DNA of 64,000 nt from Aristolochia californica (lineage: Eukaryota > Streptophyta > Magnoliopsida > Piperales > Aristolochiaceae). Made by a program: the position numbers and the translations under genes. Below the pieces are notes generated by a model, which saw nothing but the letters and a program-made list of their open reading frames with translations, did no database searches and was not told where the DNA came from. Position 1 is the stretch's first letter. Every line of letters starts with the position of its first letter. The stretch lies in contig JARWKL010000002.1 of the NCBI GenBank assembly GCA_029961685.1, positions 15,034,908-15,098,907 of the forward strand, in the 5' to 3' direction. Shown here in pieces: positions 1 to 11,900 of this stretch.

Positions 1-506
1 TCAGTTCTCTCTCCCTTTTATCTCGTAAAGAAAAAGATAATGTCAACAAAATGAAAATTTTAGAGTTTATGTGTGCAAAAAATGAAAAGCAATAATTAAT
101 GTTAGTAAGAAAAATTTATTCACGCACCACAAATGAACACAAAAGTTTTGTTATCCAAGATTTGGCAATTCCACTAGTCCAACCCCTAATGCCTTGGAAT
201 TTTATAAGAAAGCGATTTCTAATTGATCCTAACATGTTTAATTATGGATATGCATGCATGGAACACGTTAAAGATTTAAATGACCTAATGATCCCAAACT
301 TTGGAAGGAGTACATCAAATCCTCATTAAATTCCCAAGTTAACGTGCAGTGGAATATTTACCCGAGCCAATCAATCCACTTTTCGCCCATTTACAAAAAG
401 CTGACCAAAAAATCATAGATCAATGTAAATTGATTGATTGATCAATCATGTGTAACGACTATAATTTTTGTAACAAATGACTTATAGTTTGGGAGTCAAC
501 ACTCAA

Positions 507-541
<35 letters not shown>

Positions 542-1100
542 TTTCCGATTATTGCAAAACCTAATAAATATAAACTAAATGAGTTCAAAATCCCTAAAAA
601 TTACATAAACTTTTTGAATTATCTCTCTCTACAATTGTGCATTTCCATTTTTGATCAATTTATTTTCAAATCCAAACTTGAATTTTCACTCCTTTTTTTT
701 CGTAAACAAATGGATAAGGCAAATAGATCACAACAAAATGAAAATTTTAGAATTGATGTATGCAAAAACTTAAAAACTATAATAAATTTAAGTAAAGAAC
801 ATTTAGTCACGCACCACAAATGAATAAAAAAGTTTTGTTATCCAACTTTTGGAAATTCCACTAGTGCAACCGCTAATTGATCAGAATTTTATAAGAAAGT
901 GATTTCTAATTGATCCTAAAATATTTTAAATATGGATATTCATGCATGAAACATGTTGAACATGCAAACAACCTAATCATCCAAAACTATCTAGGAGTAC
1001 AACCAATGCTCATTAAATTCTCAATTGAACGGGCGGTGGAATATTTACCCGAGCCAATCTAGCCACTTTTTGCCCATTTAAAAAAAGCATACCTAACAAT
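1..1100 (+). repeat. Satellite array, forward block 1 (about 1.6 monomers)
   Basis: This is the same AT-rich monomer of about 675 bp that fills most of the window, in forward orientation. The landmark box reading roughly ttaaagatgcaaatgacc lies near 262 and 956. It ends inside a monomer, just after cctaacaat at about 1100, where copia sequence starts. The copies look more diverged than those further right. No gene is seen; the short open frames at 99-329 and 614-823 are the two frames that recur in every satellite monomer. Confidence 0.9.
510..541 (+). repeat. Poly-C run of 32 bases
   Basis: An uninterrupted run of 32 C lies where other monomers carry a short C-rich tract (C5-GCCT-C5-TTTT-CCC type). 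It looks like a homopolymer expansion of that tract, but a run this long is also a common place for sequencing or assembly error. Confidence 0.85.
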
Positions 1101-1377
1101 TAGTTTTTTATACAGCAATCCTCTTCCTAGAGCTCCTTTTAGATAATGTAATATTCTCTCTAAAGCCTGAGAGTGGGTAATTTTTGGTTTGTGCATGAAT
1201 TGACTCACCACACTTACAACATATGATATGTCTAGACTAGTTACCGTGAGATAAAGCAGTTTTCCCACGAGTCTTTAATATTTTCCAATATCAATATCTT
1301 CTTCATTTGTGGCACATAATTTTACATTTGTATCCATAGGTGGGTCAACTGGTCTACAACCCTTCATTATTGTCTCT
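1101..1377 (-). pseudogene. copia pol fragment: end of reverse transcriptase and start of RNase H
   Basis: Minus-strand translation continues the copia polyprotein from the reverse transcriptase. It reads through a segment resembling the LLEETG..GCKPVDTPMD region of plant copia elements, then GKLLYLTVTSLDISYVVS and HYLKGALGRGLLYKK, the usual lead-in to RNase H. A one-base frameshift near 1378 separates it from the reverse transcriptase frame, and a stop lies in front of the RLVGKLLYL segment. The satellite begins directly after LLYKK, so the catalytic RNase H residues are missing. I infer truncation by rearrangement, not internal decay, because satellite abuts pol without a gap. Confidence 0.85.
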
Positions 1378-2381
1378 TCAAGGAGATCCAAGACATTTCG
1401 TCTGAGACAATATTATCCCATGTTTGGATTGAAGAACTTCTATACCCAAAAAATATTTAAGCATACCAAGGTCTTTAGTCTTGAATTCCTGACATATCAT
1501 CTGCTTCAGCTCTTGTATGCTCAAAGCATCATCTCCGGATAAGATAATATCATCCACGTATACGGCCAATAACATTTTCCCTTTGACTGTATCTTTATAA
1601 TATACGGAATGATCAACTGAGCACCGATGAAAACCAAACCGTAGGAGTGTTTGACTAAATTTATCAAACCAAACCCGAGGGAATTGTTTAAGCCCATATA
1701 AAGACTTTTTTAACCGGCATACTGACTCCCTCTCAATCACATAACCAGGTGGTTGAACCATATAAATTTCGTCACTGATATCACCATTTAAAAAATCATT
1801 TTTAACATCCAACTGATAGACGGGCCATGATGAGTTAGCAGCAATAGATAAGATGATGCGTACCGAATTCAATTTTGCAACAGGAGAGAAGGTCTCCTCA
1901 TAGTCTATCCCATAGCACTGCATATAGCCCTTAGCAACCAATCGAGCTTTAAGACGAGCAACCGAACCATCCGGATTATGTTTCACCAAAAAAACCCATC
2001 GACAACCAACCGGTTTACCTTTCGGGAGTGATGTTAAGTACCAGGTTTGGTTTCGTATAAGGCATGCATTTCTTCATCCATAGACGCCTTCCATCCTGGA
2101 TGTCTCATGGCCTCCTGATACGACTGCGGAATGGAAGTAGAAGAAAGGGACGCAAGAAATTGAAAACACTCGAAAGACAAGCGATGGTGAGACATAAAAT
2201 TTGAGATAGGATGCGAAGTAGTACAGGAGCGACGTTCTTTTCTTAAAGCAATAGGCTGAGTATCAAATTTAGGCCCATTCATAGGAGGAGAAGGACTTTC
2301 CTCGGGTGGATCCGACAACTCCATAGGTGAAGGTATGCCCGGTGCATCAGGGGATGGTTCCACTTCAAGATTGAACGGCAC
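1378..2381 (-). pseudogene. copia reverse transcriptase (RVT_2 type) with upstream spacer
   Basis: The open stretch 1989-1378 (203 codons) holds the copia reverse transcriptase core: ARLVAKGY, the ETFSPVAK motif, YQLDVKNDFLNG, the PPGY segment, KSLYGLKQ and the catalytic LLAVYVDDIILSG box. The YVDD aspartates are intact. Upstream, 2381-2034 encodes the proline/serine-rich spacer and the start of the domain (EAMRHPGWKASMDEEMHALYE). A stop at about 2034 and a frame change separate the two pieces, and another frameshift ends the core at 1378. The motif VKNDFLNG has D where plant copia elements usually have A. The enzyme would copy element RNA into DNA in virus-like particles; here it is not intact. 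Confidence 0.92.
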
Positions 2382-2655
2382 AAGCGGACAAGGAGTAGTA
2401 CAAGGACAAATCCATCCTGGAGGAGCATCATGGGAGGAGTAAAAGGGGGTGTCCTAAAAGAAAGTCACATCCCTAGAGATAAACATCCTCTGAAGGGTGG
2501 GATTGTAATAGACATAACCTTTCTGGGTGCGAGAGTACCCCAAAAAAATGCACCTCATAGACCGAGGATCAAGTTTATTTTTATGTGGGAATGTAACATG
2601 AACAAAACACGTACATCCAAAAACTTTCAAAGGAAGATAAAAAGGATCTTCACTA
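2382..2655 (-). pseudogene. copia integrase C-terminal region, frame-shifted
   Basis: Between the integrase and spacer frames, minus-strand translation still shows copia integrase tail features: KVFGCTCFVHV, then RCIFLGYSRTQKGY and a YNPTLQRMFISRDVTFF segment, which matches the position and style of the plant copia GKGY region. Stops interrupt it near 2656 and 2450. It is the link between two longer open pieces and is called by comparison with the family. Confidence 0.75.
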
Positions 2656-3900
2656 TTAAATAATAGAGTAAGGAGTTTTATGATGAAGGAATGATGAAGG
2701 TAACCTATTAATTAGAAAGCATGCTATAAGTATAGCATGAGGCCAATAGAAATAAGGTACCTTCATGGAGTAGAGGAGGCCCCGAGCAACATCAAGAAGA
2801 AGATGATTCTTTTTTTCAGCAACACCATTTTGTTGAGGAGTATAGGCACATGATGTTTGATGAATAAGCCCATTACTCTCACAAAATGATTTGAAGTCAT
2901 GAGACATGTATTCCTTAGCATTATCAGATCTAAGGGTTTGAATTTTCTTCCCAAATTGTGTCAAGACCATAGCATGAAAATTTTTAAACAAAGGAAGAAT
3001 TTTGGAACGCTCTTTAAATAGATATAACCAAGTCACTTGAGTAAAATCATCAACAAAAATGATAAAATATTTAACTTGGGAAATATTTGAGACACATAAA
3101 GGGCCCCATACATCAGAATGTATTAACTCAAATGGAACGGTACTTGTAGTTGTAAGACAAGGAGAATATGTACTCTTGACATGTTTACTTAATTGACAAA
3201 CCTCACAACTGAAATTAGAAAGTCCTTTTAGAGATGGAACCAAAGAACGAAGTGAAGGGGTAGATGGATGACCAAGTCGGTTGTACCAAAGTTGGGCCTC
3301 AAATGTAGTGGATGATAATGCTGCTAATGGTGGAAGAGTGAAGTAGTACAAACCCCCCTTTTCATGGCCGCCACCAATCACCCGCTTCATAGTGAGATCC
3401 TGAAAGACACAAGAAGATGGTGAGAAGGTGGTAGAGGAATTTAATTGTTTGGTCAATTGACTAATCGAGAGAAAATTTAAAGGAAATTGAGGAACAAACA
3501 AAACATCTTGAAGGGGAATACATGAAGTAAGAGAGGAGGAACCTTTGCCAAGGACCTTGATTTGGGTACCATAAACAATATTAACGAATTTATGAGGATA
3601 ACAAGGAGATAAGAACTGCAACAAGTGTTTATTACCAGATAGATGTTCAGAGGCCCCAGAGTAGATGATCCAAGAGGAAGAGGAAGAAGAGGAAGAAAGC
3701 ATACTTGAGGCAATAGTAGTGGCAACAGTAGATGATGAGGGAATAGATGATTCCATGAAGGACTTCATTTTCTGAAATTCAGCATAGTCCTCAGCCGTAA
3801 GAGTCACATCTCCAGATGATGATTCAGCCTTATCTTCATTTTTCTCAACATTAATCGAGATTGGGTTAGCTATGGCCCAATCAGGCTTGCCATGAAGTTT
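2656..3900 (-). pseudogene. copia protease and integrase region
   Basis: This is the longest open stretch of the element, reading from just after a stop at 3901-3903. An N-terminal low-complexity serine run precedes the protease signature WIIYSGASEHLSGN, where the family has WIIDSGAS; the catalytic Asp is replaced by Tyr. Next comes the GAG-pre-integrase zinc finger: LWYNRLGHPS, where the first His of the usual LWHNRLGH is Tyr, followed by CEVCQLSKH. The integrase core shows HSDVWGP (first catalytic Asp), LRSDNAKEY (second Asp) and QQNGVAEKKN (Glu). So the D,D,E residues remain but protease and zinc finger residues are lost. The frame ends at a premature stop at 2656. Confidence 0.93.
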
Positions 3901-4692
3901 CTAGCATGATGCCACAAGGTGGTTCTGACGACCACAATGAGTGCAAAGTTGAGGCTCAATACGGAAAGAATCCTGACCCGTTCTACCACCTCTCATAATT
4001 CTGCCCCGTCCTCGGGATGAGGAAGATGTTCCCCGATTGCCAGAGAACATCACCAATGGAGCATCAGTAGGAGAAGGAGGGGATGGATCCGGTATCTGAA
4101 GTAATATAGCACTAATATCATCGAAGGATGGAAGAGCAGCTTAGAAGCTAAGTTTTGGCCACCTGAAGGTATGGTTTAATATTCGATAAGCAAATGGCTG
4201 CTTCCAAAGCTTCTCTTTGTCGTTCTTGAACTACAATATCAGTGGAATATGGCTGAGCTAGTTTCCATTCTTGAAGAAGACCTCGAAATCGTGCCAAAAA
4301 TTCGTGAATATTATCTCCATGGTTTGTATGCAACATGTTTTGTAAGACATCATATATTTTTTTTGTAATGAAGCAGTGCTTGAATAAAGCTTGGCACAAG
4401 TGTCCCATATGTTCTTGGCGGTTTCCAAGTGGACCACATTGTTGGCCACCTGCTCTTCCATGCTATTAATGAGCCAACTTATCACCATGTTATCATCCTT
4501 AACCCACTTATGGTACGACACATCTTCTTCATCAATCGGAGGAGTAAAGTTAACAATGTGGCTCAAGAGGTCATGAGTAATAAGAACCCTCCGAACTGAT
4601 TGTGACCAGCTCATGTAATTGGAGAGACCTCTAAGTGGAATTGTAGTAATACAGAGTATATCACTCTTATTACTATTGTATCCAATCCCCAT
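3901..4692 (-). pseudogene. copia gag (UBN2-like capsid) with CCHC knuckle
   Basis: From 4692 the minus strand encodes a copia gag of the UBN2/DUF4219 type: LRGLSNYMSWSQSVRRVL, DDNMVISWLINSM and AKNIWDTCAKLYSS are typical of this capsid family. A frameshift near 4300-4350 moves the frame to the piece ending at 4148 (HEFLARFRGLLQEWKLAQPY). Near 3904-3945 a canonical zinc knuckle is visible, CTHCGRQNHLVASC (CX2CX4HX4C). The next codon, usually Trp, is TAG at 3901-3903, which suggests TGG changed to TAG. The start Met at 4692 gives MGIGYNSNKSD, a plausible gag start. Confidence 0.85.
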
Positions 4693-5585
4693 GATGAGGC
4701 AAGTAAAATATCAAGGTCAAGGAAAAAGGCCTTCTTCAAAGAACAATTACTCAATGTAATTTGAATAACCCGTAGACCAAATCAGTCACCAACAAAAGAG
4801 AACAAGAACCGATTTCTTTCACGAGGGCAAGCACCAAATTATCAATAAATTTGTGCCTTTAGAAAGTGATAATAACATCCTGCCATCACTCAACTTTTCT
4901 TGTATTCATAAGAACAAAGAGAAGAAAGTATATGCAACCGATTAGGCCTTAATCCAAACTCCAACACAAACGAGCAATAGACAAAATTTTAGAGAAGATT
5001 TAACGGCAAACAAAGACACTTGGAAGAGATTTATCTTCAGCTCATGGGAGACTTCAACGTAAACAAAAATTCAATTGTTGAAGTTAAAAAAAAACGGAAC
5101 TACGAAGGGTAAATGACTGCTAGAATTTCATCAAACATATAATGGGCATCCAACAACATAACACAAACCCATGAGAAACCTTAAGTAGGAGAAGATACAA
5201 CAACATGTGCTGAAATTCTACCTCAAATGAGATGGATCCAAATTACATAAAGGTAATTGAATTTTACCCATCAATCTTAATAAGATGCAAATAGCAAATG
5301 ATCTTGATCACTCTTGTAATTAATTTACAAGGAGTCAAGATTATAACATCAATTTAGTCATAGAAATAAATATTTACAACATATAAAGATTTATCTTAAC
5401 TTGATATGACTCAAAATTCAAGAAGTAAATAAAAACAGTAAAAAGGAGTATGTAGATAAGAAAAGGAAACAAAAAAAAACGTAAATAAGAAGAGCATGAA
5501 CTTATCTCTTCATGACTGAACTCCTTTTACAACTTCCTGAACAAATTTCATAATAACTCCATGAAGAGAGATCCTAAACTCCTTA
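4693..5585 (-). other. copia 5' untranslated leader
   Basis: This is about 890 bp between the primer-binding site and gag. It is AT-rich, with no coding frame or repeat that I recognise. Its position fits a leader carrying packaging signals, but none can be pointed to. Confidence 0.7.
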
Positions 5586-5596
5586 CTCTGATACCA
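5586..5596 (-). other. Primer-binding site of the copia element (initiator Met tRNA)
   Basis: On the minus strand the bases directly after the LTR read TGGTATCAGAG, matching the 3' end of plant initiator-Met tRNA, the usual primer for plant copia elements. It abuts the LTR end (..TTTTACA) with no gap, which fixes the LTR boundary. Confidence 0.9.
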
Positions 5597-5987
5597 TGTA
5601 AAATTTAGGATCTCATGAAAGGAACTTTAGATCAACAACAAAGAAGAAGAGGAAGAAGAGAGAAGGAGAAGAGAAGAAGAAGAATGTGGAAGGAGAGAGT
5701 TTGGATTAAGGGAGAAGAGGGTTGCGTCAAAAAGAAAAATGAGAGCATGACGAATTTGTGGAAAGAGAGGAGAGTGCTTCAATGCCCTACCTCTTAGCCA
5801 ATGCTTTTATTTATAGTTTTACAATGCCCTTAGGGCTACAACTTGATAAAACAATAGACATAAAAGGAACACATATTTACACTTTTATGCCATCTTTATG
5901 GAAAGTACCATATTTTACACATATGCCACTCCTTCTACGTGTGGGCTTCTTGTCTTTAGCTCATGGGCTTGAGCCCATCTTCCAACA
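5597..5987 (-). repeat. 5' LTR of the copia element
   Basis: This 391-bp LTR on the minus strand begins TGTTGGAAGATGGG and ends TTTTACA next to the primer-binding site. The outer edge is set by the restart of satellite sequence (actccgataaatatccc) at 5988. The U3 end resembles the solo LTR near 56.5 kb and the fragment at 25.3 kb (all read ..TTCCAACA on the plus strand), so the three belong to related copia-type LTRs. The middle contains a purine-rich stretch (5635-5700). Confidence 0.88.
5808..5815 (-). promoter_or_regulatory. Probable TATA box in the copia LTR
   Basis: The minus strand reads TATAAATA about 180 bp from the outer LTR edge, a reasonable position for the U3 promoter. Called by sequence and position only. 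Confidence 0.5.
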
Positions 5988-8900
5988 ACTCCGATAAATA
6001 TCCCACCGCACGTTCACTTGAGAATTGAGGGTGCATTTATTATTCTCTTTAAAAGGTTTGGATCCATAGGTCATTTGCAGTTTTAACATGTTTCAAGCAT
6101 GCATATCCATTTTTAAAGCATGCGTAGAAATCTCTTTCTTTAAAATTCCAAGCTATTAGGGTTGAACTAGTGGTATTTCCAAAACTTGGATAATAAAACT
6201 TTTGTGTTCATTTGTGGTGTGTGAATAAATTTTCTTAACTTACATTTGTTATTCTTTTTAATTTTTTCCATACATAAACTCTAAAATTTTCATTTTGTTG
6301 CGATCTATTTGCTATCTGTCAAAATTTTTTACGAGATGATGGAAAAGTGAAAACTCAAGTTTTGATTTAAGAAAAAAGCATACTTCTAAGATGGAAATGC
6401 ACAAATGTAGAGAGAGATAATTCCAAAAAGTTTCTGTAATTTTTAGGGATTGTAAATTCTTTTTAGTTTTTATATATTAGGTTTTACAATTGTCGAAAAA
6501 AAGGGGAGGCGGGGGATTTTTAACTGAGTGTTGTCTCCCAATCCATAAGTCATTTGTAACAAAAATATTGCCCGTCATGCATGATTGACTGATAAATAAC
6601 TTTACAATCATCTATGATTGTTAGGTCATTTTTTTGTAAATGCGCAAAATAATGGCTTGATTGACTCGAGTAAATGTCCCACCGCCCGTTCACTTGAAAA
6701 TTTAATGACCATTTGTTATTCTCTTTAAAAGGTTTGGATCCATAAGTCATTTGCATCTTTAACAAGTTTCAAGCATGCATATCCACATTTAAAACTTGTA
6801 TAGAAATCTCTTTCTTATAAAACTCCAAGCTATTAGAGTTGAACTAGTGTAATTTCCCAAACTTGGATAACAAAACTTTTGTGTTCATTTGTGGTGTGAA
6901 AATAAATTTTCTTTACTTACATTTGTTTTTGTTTTAATTTTTTTCCATACATAAACTCTAAAATTTTCATCTTGTTGTGATCTATTTGCTATCTTGCCAA
7001 AATTGTTTACGAGATGAAGGAAAAGTGAAAACTCAAATTTTGGGTTAAGAAAAAATCATACATCTAAAATGGAAATGCAAAAATGTAGAGAGAGATAATT
7101 CCAAAAAGTGTCTGTAATTTTTAGGGATTGTAAATTCTTTTTAGTTTTTATATATTAGGTTTTGCAATCGTCGAGAAAAGGGGGAGGTGGGGGATTTTTA
7201 ACTGAGTGTTGACTCACATTCCATAAGTAACTTTTTACAAAAAATATAGCCCATTATGCATGATTGACCAATAAATCACTTTACAATCATCTATGATTGT
7301 TAGGTCAGCTTTTTGTAAACGGGAAAATAATGGCTTGTTTAACTTGTCAAAATATCCCACTGCACGTTCACTTGAGAATTTAATGAGCATTTATTATTCT
7401 CTTTAAAAGGATTGGATCCATAGGTCAGTTGCATCTTCAACATGTTTCAAGCATACATATCCATATTTAAAACATGTGTAGAAATCTCTTTCTTAAAAAA
7501 TTCCAAGCTATTATGGTTGAACTAGTGGAATTTCTCAAAGTTGGATAACAAAAATTTTGTGTTCATTTGTGGTGTGTGAATAAGTTTTCCTTACTTACAT
7601 TTGTTATTCTTTTAAATTTTTTCCATACATAAACTCAAAAATTTTCATTTTGTTTTGATATATTTGCCATCTTGTCAAAGGGGGAGGCCGGGGATTTTTA
7701 ACTGAAACTTGACTCCAAATCCATAAGTCATTTCTTACAAAAATATAGCTCATCACGCATGATTGATTGATAAATCACTTTACAATCTTCTATGACTGTT
7801 AGGTATACATTTAGTCAAGGGGCAAAATATCGGCTTGTTTGACTCGTGTAAATATCCCATCGCACGTTCACTTGAGAATTTAATAAGCATTTGTTATTCT
7901 CTTTAAAAGGTTTGGATCCATAGGTCATTTGCATCTTTAACAAGTTTCAAGCATGCATATCCATTTTTAAAACATGTGTAGAAATCTCTTTCTTATAAAA
8001 TTCCTTGCTATTAGGGTTGAACTAGAGGAATTTCCCAAACTCTGATAACAAAATTCTTGTGTTCATTTGTGGTGTGTGAAAAAAAATTCTTTACATACAT
8101 TTTTTATTCTTTTAAATTTTTTCCACACATAAACTCTAAATTTTTTATTTTGTTGTGATCTATTTGCCATCTTGTCAAAATTGTTTACGAGACGAAGAGA
8201 AAGTGAAAACTCATGTTTTGATTTAAGAAAAAAGCATGCCTCTAAAATGGAAATGCACAAATGTAGATAGAGATAATTCAAAAAAGTGAATGTAACTTTT
8301 AGGGATTGTTAACTCTTTTTAGTTTTTATATATTAGGTTTTGAAATCGACGGGAAAAGGGGGAAGCGGGGGATTTTTAACTGAGTGTTGACTCCAAATCC
8401 ATAAGTCATTTCTTAAAAAAATATAGCCCATTACACATGATTAACCGATAAATTACTTTACAATCATCTATGATTGTTAGGTCAGCTTTTTGTAAATGGA
8501 CCAAATAATAGCTTGTTTGACTCGGGTAAATATCCCACCGCACGTTCACTTGAGAATTTAATGAGCATTTGTTATTCTCTTTAAAAGGTTTGGATCCATA
8601 GGTCATTTGCATCTTTAACATGTTTCAAGAATGCACATCCATATTTAAAACATGTGTAGAAATCTCTTTCTTTTAAAATTTCAAGCTATTAGGGTTGAAC
8701 TAGTGGAATTTCCAAAACATGGATAACAAAACTTTTGCGTTCATTTGTGGTGTGTGAATAAATTTTCTTTACTGACATTTGATATTGTTTTAAATTGTTT
8801 TCATACATAAACTCTAAAATTTTAAGTTTTTTGTGATTTATATGCCATCTTGTCAAAATTGTTTACGAGATGAAGGAATGCAAAAAAATGTAGAGAGAGA

Positions 8901-11900
8901 GAATTCTAAAAAGTGTCTGTAATTTTAAGTGATTGTAAACTTTTTTTAGTTTTTATATTTGCTATCGTCGGGAAAAGGGGGAGGCGGGGGATTTTTAAAT
9001 TAGTTTTAACTCACTATCCATAAGTCATTTGTTACAAAAATATAGCCTGTTACGCATGATTGACCAATAAATCACTTTACAATCATCTATGATTGTTAGG
9101 TCAGCGTATTGTAAATGGGCAAAATAATGGCTTGTTTGGCTCGGGGAAATATCTGACCGCACGTTCACTTGAGAATTTAATGAGCATTTGTTATTCTCTT
9201 TAAAAGGTTTGGATCCATAGGTCATTTGCATCTTTGACATATTTCAATCATGCATAGCCATTTTTAAAACAAGTGTAGAAGAAATCTCTTTCTTATAAAA
9301 TTCCAACCTATTAGGGTTGAACTAGTGGAATTTCCCAAACTTGGATAATAAAATTTTGTGTTCATTTGTGGTGTGTGAATAAATTTTATTTACTTACATT
9401 TTTTATTCTTTTAAATTTTTCCATAAATAAACACTAAAATGTTTATTTTGTTCTGATCTATTTGCCATCTTGTCAAATGTGTTTACGAGATAAAGGGAAA
9501 GTAAAAAATCAAATTTTGATTTAATAAAAAAGCATACATCTAAAATGGAAATGCACTAATGTAGAAAGAGGTAATTCCAAAAAAGTGTCTGTAATTTTTA
9601 GGGATTGTAAACTCTTTTTATTTTTTATATATTAGGTTTTGCAATCGTCGGGAAAAGGGGGAGGCGGACGATTTTTAACTGAGTGTTGACTCCCAATCCA
9701 TAAGTCATTTCTAACAAAAATATAACCCGTTACTCATGATTCACAGATAAATTACTTTACAATCATCTATGATTGTTAGGTCAACTTTTTGTAAATGGGC
9801 CAAATAATGGCTTTTTTTATTTGGGTAAATATCCCACATCACGTTTACTTAAGAATTTAATGAGCATTTGTTATTCTCTTTAAAATGTTGGGATCCATTG
9901 CTCATTTGATTCTTTAACATATTTCAAGCAAGCACATCCATTTTTAAAACCTATGTAGAAATCTCTTTCTTATAAAATTCCAACCAATTAGGGTTGAACT
10001 ATTGGAATTTTTCTAACTTGGCAAACAAAAATTTTGTGTTTATTTGTGGTGTGTGTATAAATTTTCTTTACTTACATATGTTATGGTTTTAAATATTTTT
10101 TCGTACATAAACTCTAAAATTTTCATTTTGTTAAGATCTATTTGCCATCTTGTCAAAATTATTTACGAGATGAAGGGAAAATAAAAACTCAAGTTTTGAT
10201 TTAAGAAAAAATCATATATCTAAAATTGAATTGCACTAATTTAGAGAGGAAAAATTCCAAAAAGTGTCTGTAATTTTTGGGCATTGTAAACTCTTTTTAT
10301 TTTTTATATATGAGGTTTTGCAATCATCGGGAAAAGGGTGAGGCGGGGAATTTTTAACTAAGTGTTGACTCCCAATCCATAATTATTTTCTTACAAAAAT
10401 ATAGCCCGTTACACATGATTGACCGAAAATCACTTTACAATCACCTATGATTGTTAGGTCAAGTTTTTTTAAAATGGGCAAAATATCGACTTGTTTGACT
10501 AGAAAAAATTTCCCACCACACGTTCACTTGAAAATTTAATGAACATTTTTTGTTTTCTTTAAAAGGATTTGTTCTATTGGTCATTTGCATCTTTCACATG
10601 TTTTAAACATGCTTATCCATTTTTAAAACTTGTGTAGAAATCTCTTTCTTATAAAATTCCAAGCAAAGAGGGTTGAACTAGAGGAATTTCCCAAACTTGG
10701 ATACCATAACTTTTTTGTTCATTTGTGGTGTGTGAAATTTTTTTTTTACTTACATTTGTTATTCTTTCAAATTTTTTCCATACATAAACTCTAAAATTTT
10801 CATTTTGTTGTGATCTATTTGCCCTCTTGTCAAAATTGTTTACGAGATGAACGGAAAGTAAAAACTCAAATTTTGATTTAAGAAAAAAACATGCATCTAA
10901 AATGGAAATGCACTAATGAAGAGAGAGATAATTCCAAAAAGTGTCTGTAATTTTTAGGGATTTTAAACTCTTTTTAGTTTTTATATCTTAGGTTTTGCAA
11001 CCATCGAGAAAAGGGGGAGGCGGGGGATTTTTAACTGAGTGTTGACTCCCAATCCATAAGTCATTTCTTCCAAAAATATTGCATGTTACGTATGATTGAC
11101 CGATCAATCACTTTAAAATCATCTATGATTGTTAGGTCATTTTTTTGTAAATGCGCAAATTATCGGATTGTTTGAATCGGGTAAATATCCCACCGCACGA
11201 TCACTTGAGAATTTAATGACCATTTGTTGTTCGCTTTAAACGGTTTGGATCCATAGGTCATTTGCATCTTTAACATGTTTCAAGCATGCATATCTATATT
11301 AAAAACAAGTGTAGAATTCTCTTTCATATAAAATTCCAAGCTATTAGGGTTGAACTAGTGGAATTTCCCAAACTTGGATAACAAACCTTTTGTGTTCATT
11401 TGTGGTGTGTGAGTACATTTTCTTTACTAAAATTTGTTATTGTTTTAATTTGTTTCCATACATAAACTCTAAAATTTTCATTTTGTTGTGATCTATTTGC
11501 CATCTTGTCAAAAAATTTTACGAGATGAAGGCAAAGTGAAAACTCAAGTTTTGACTTTAGAAAAACGCATACATCTAAAATGGAAATGCACAAATGTAGA
11601 GAGAGAGAATTCCAAACATCGTCTGTAATTTTTAGGGATTGTAAACTCTTTTTAGTTTTTAAATATTTGGTTTTGCAATCGTCGGGAAATGGGGGAGGTT
11701 GGGGATTTTTAACAGAGTGTTGACTCCTAATCCATAAGTCATTTGTTAAAAACAATAAAGCCTGTTACACATGATTGACCGATAAATCACTTTACAATCA
11801 TTTATGATCGATAGGTGAGTTTTTTGTAATTGGGAAAATAATGGCTTGTTTGACACTACTAAATATCCCACCGCACGTTCACTTGAGAATTTAATGAGCA

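Larger units (their letters stand above)
1101..5987 (-). mobile_element. Ty1/copia LTR retrotransposon, 3'-truncated
   Basis: A copia-type element runs right to left: 5' LTR (5597-5987), primer-binding site, untranslated leader, gag, protease, integrase, then reverse transcriptase. That domain order (integrase before reverse transcriptase) defines Ty1/copia. It breaks off in the link from reverse transcriptase to RNase H at about 1101, so most of RNase H, the polypurine tract and the 3' LTR are absent and no target duplication can be paired. The five bases outside the LTR are ACTCC. The reading frame is broken by stops and frameshifts and key residues are changed, so it cannot move by itself. 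The flanking satellite is forward on the left and reverse on the right, so the truncation coincides with an array rearrangement. Confidence 0.93.

Noticed and set aside
5615..5797. Arg/Lys/Glu-rich frame inside the copia LTR
   Set aside because: A purine-rich stretch of the LTR read in one direction; low complexity, wrong strand for the element.
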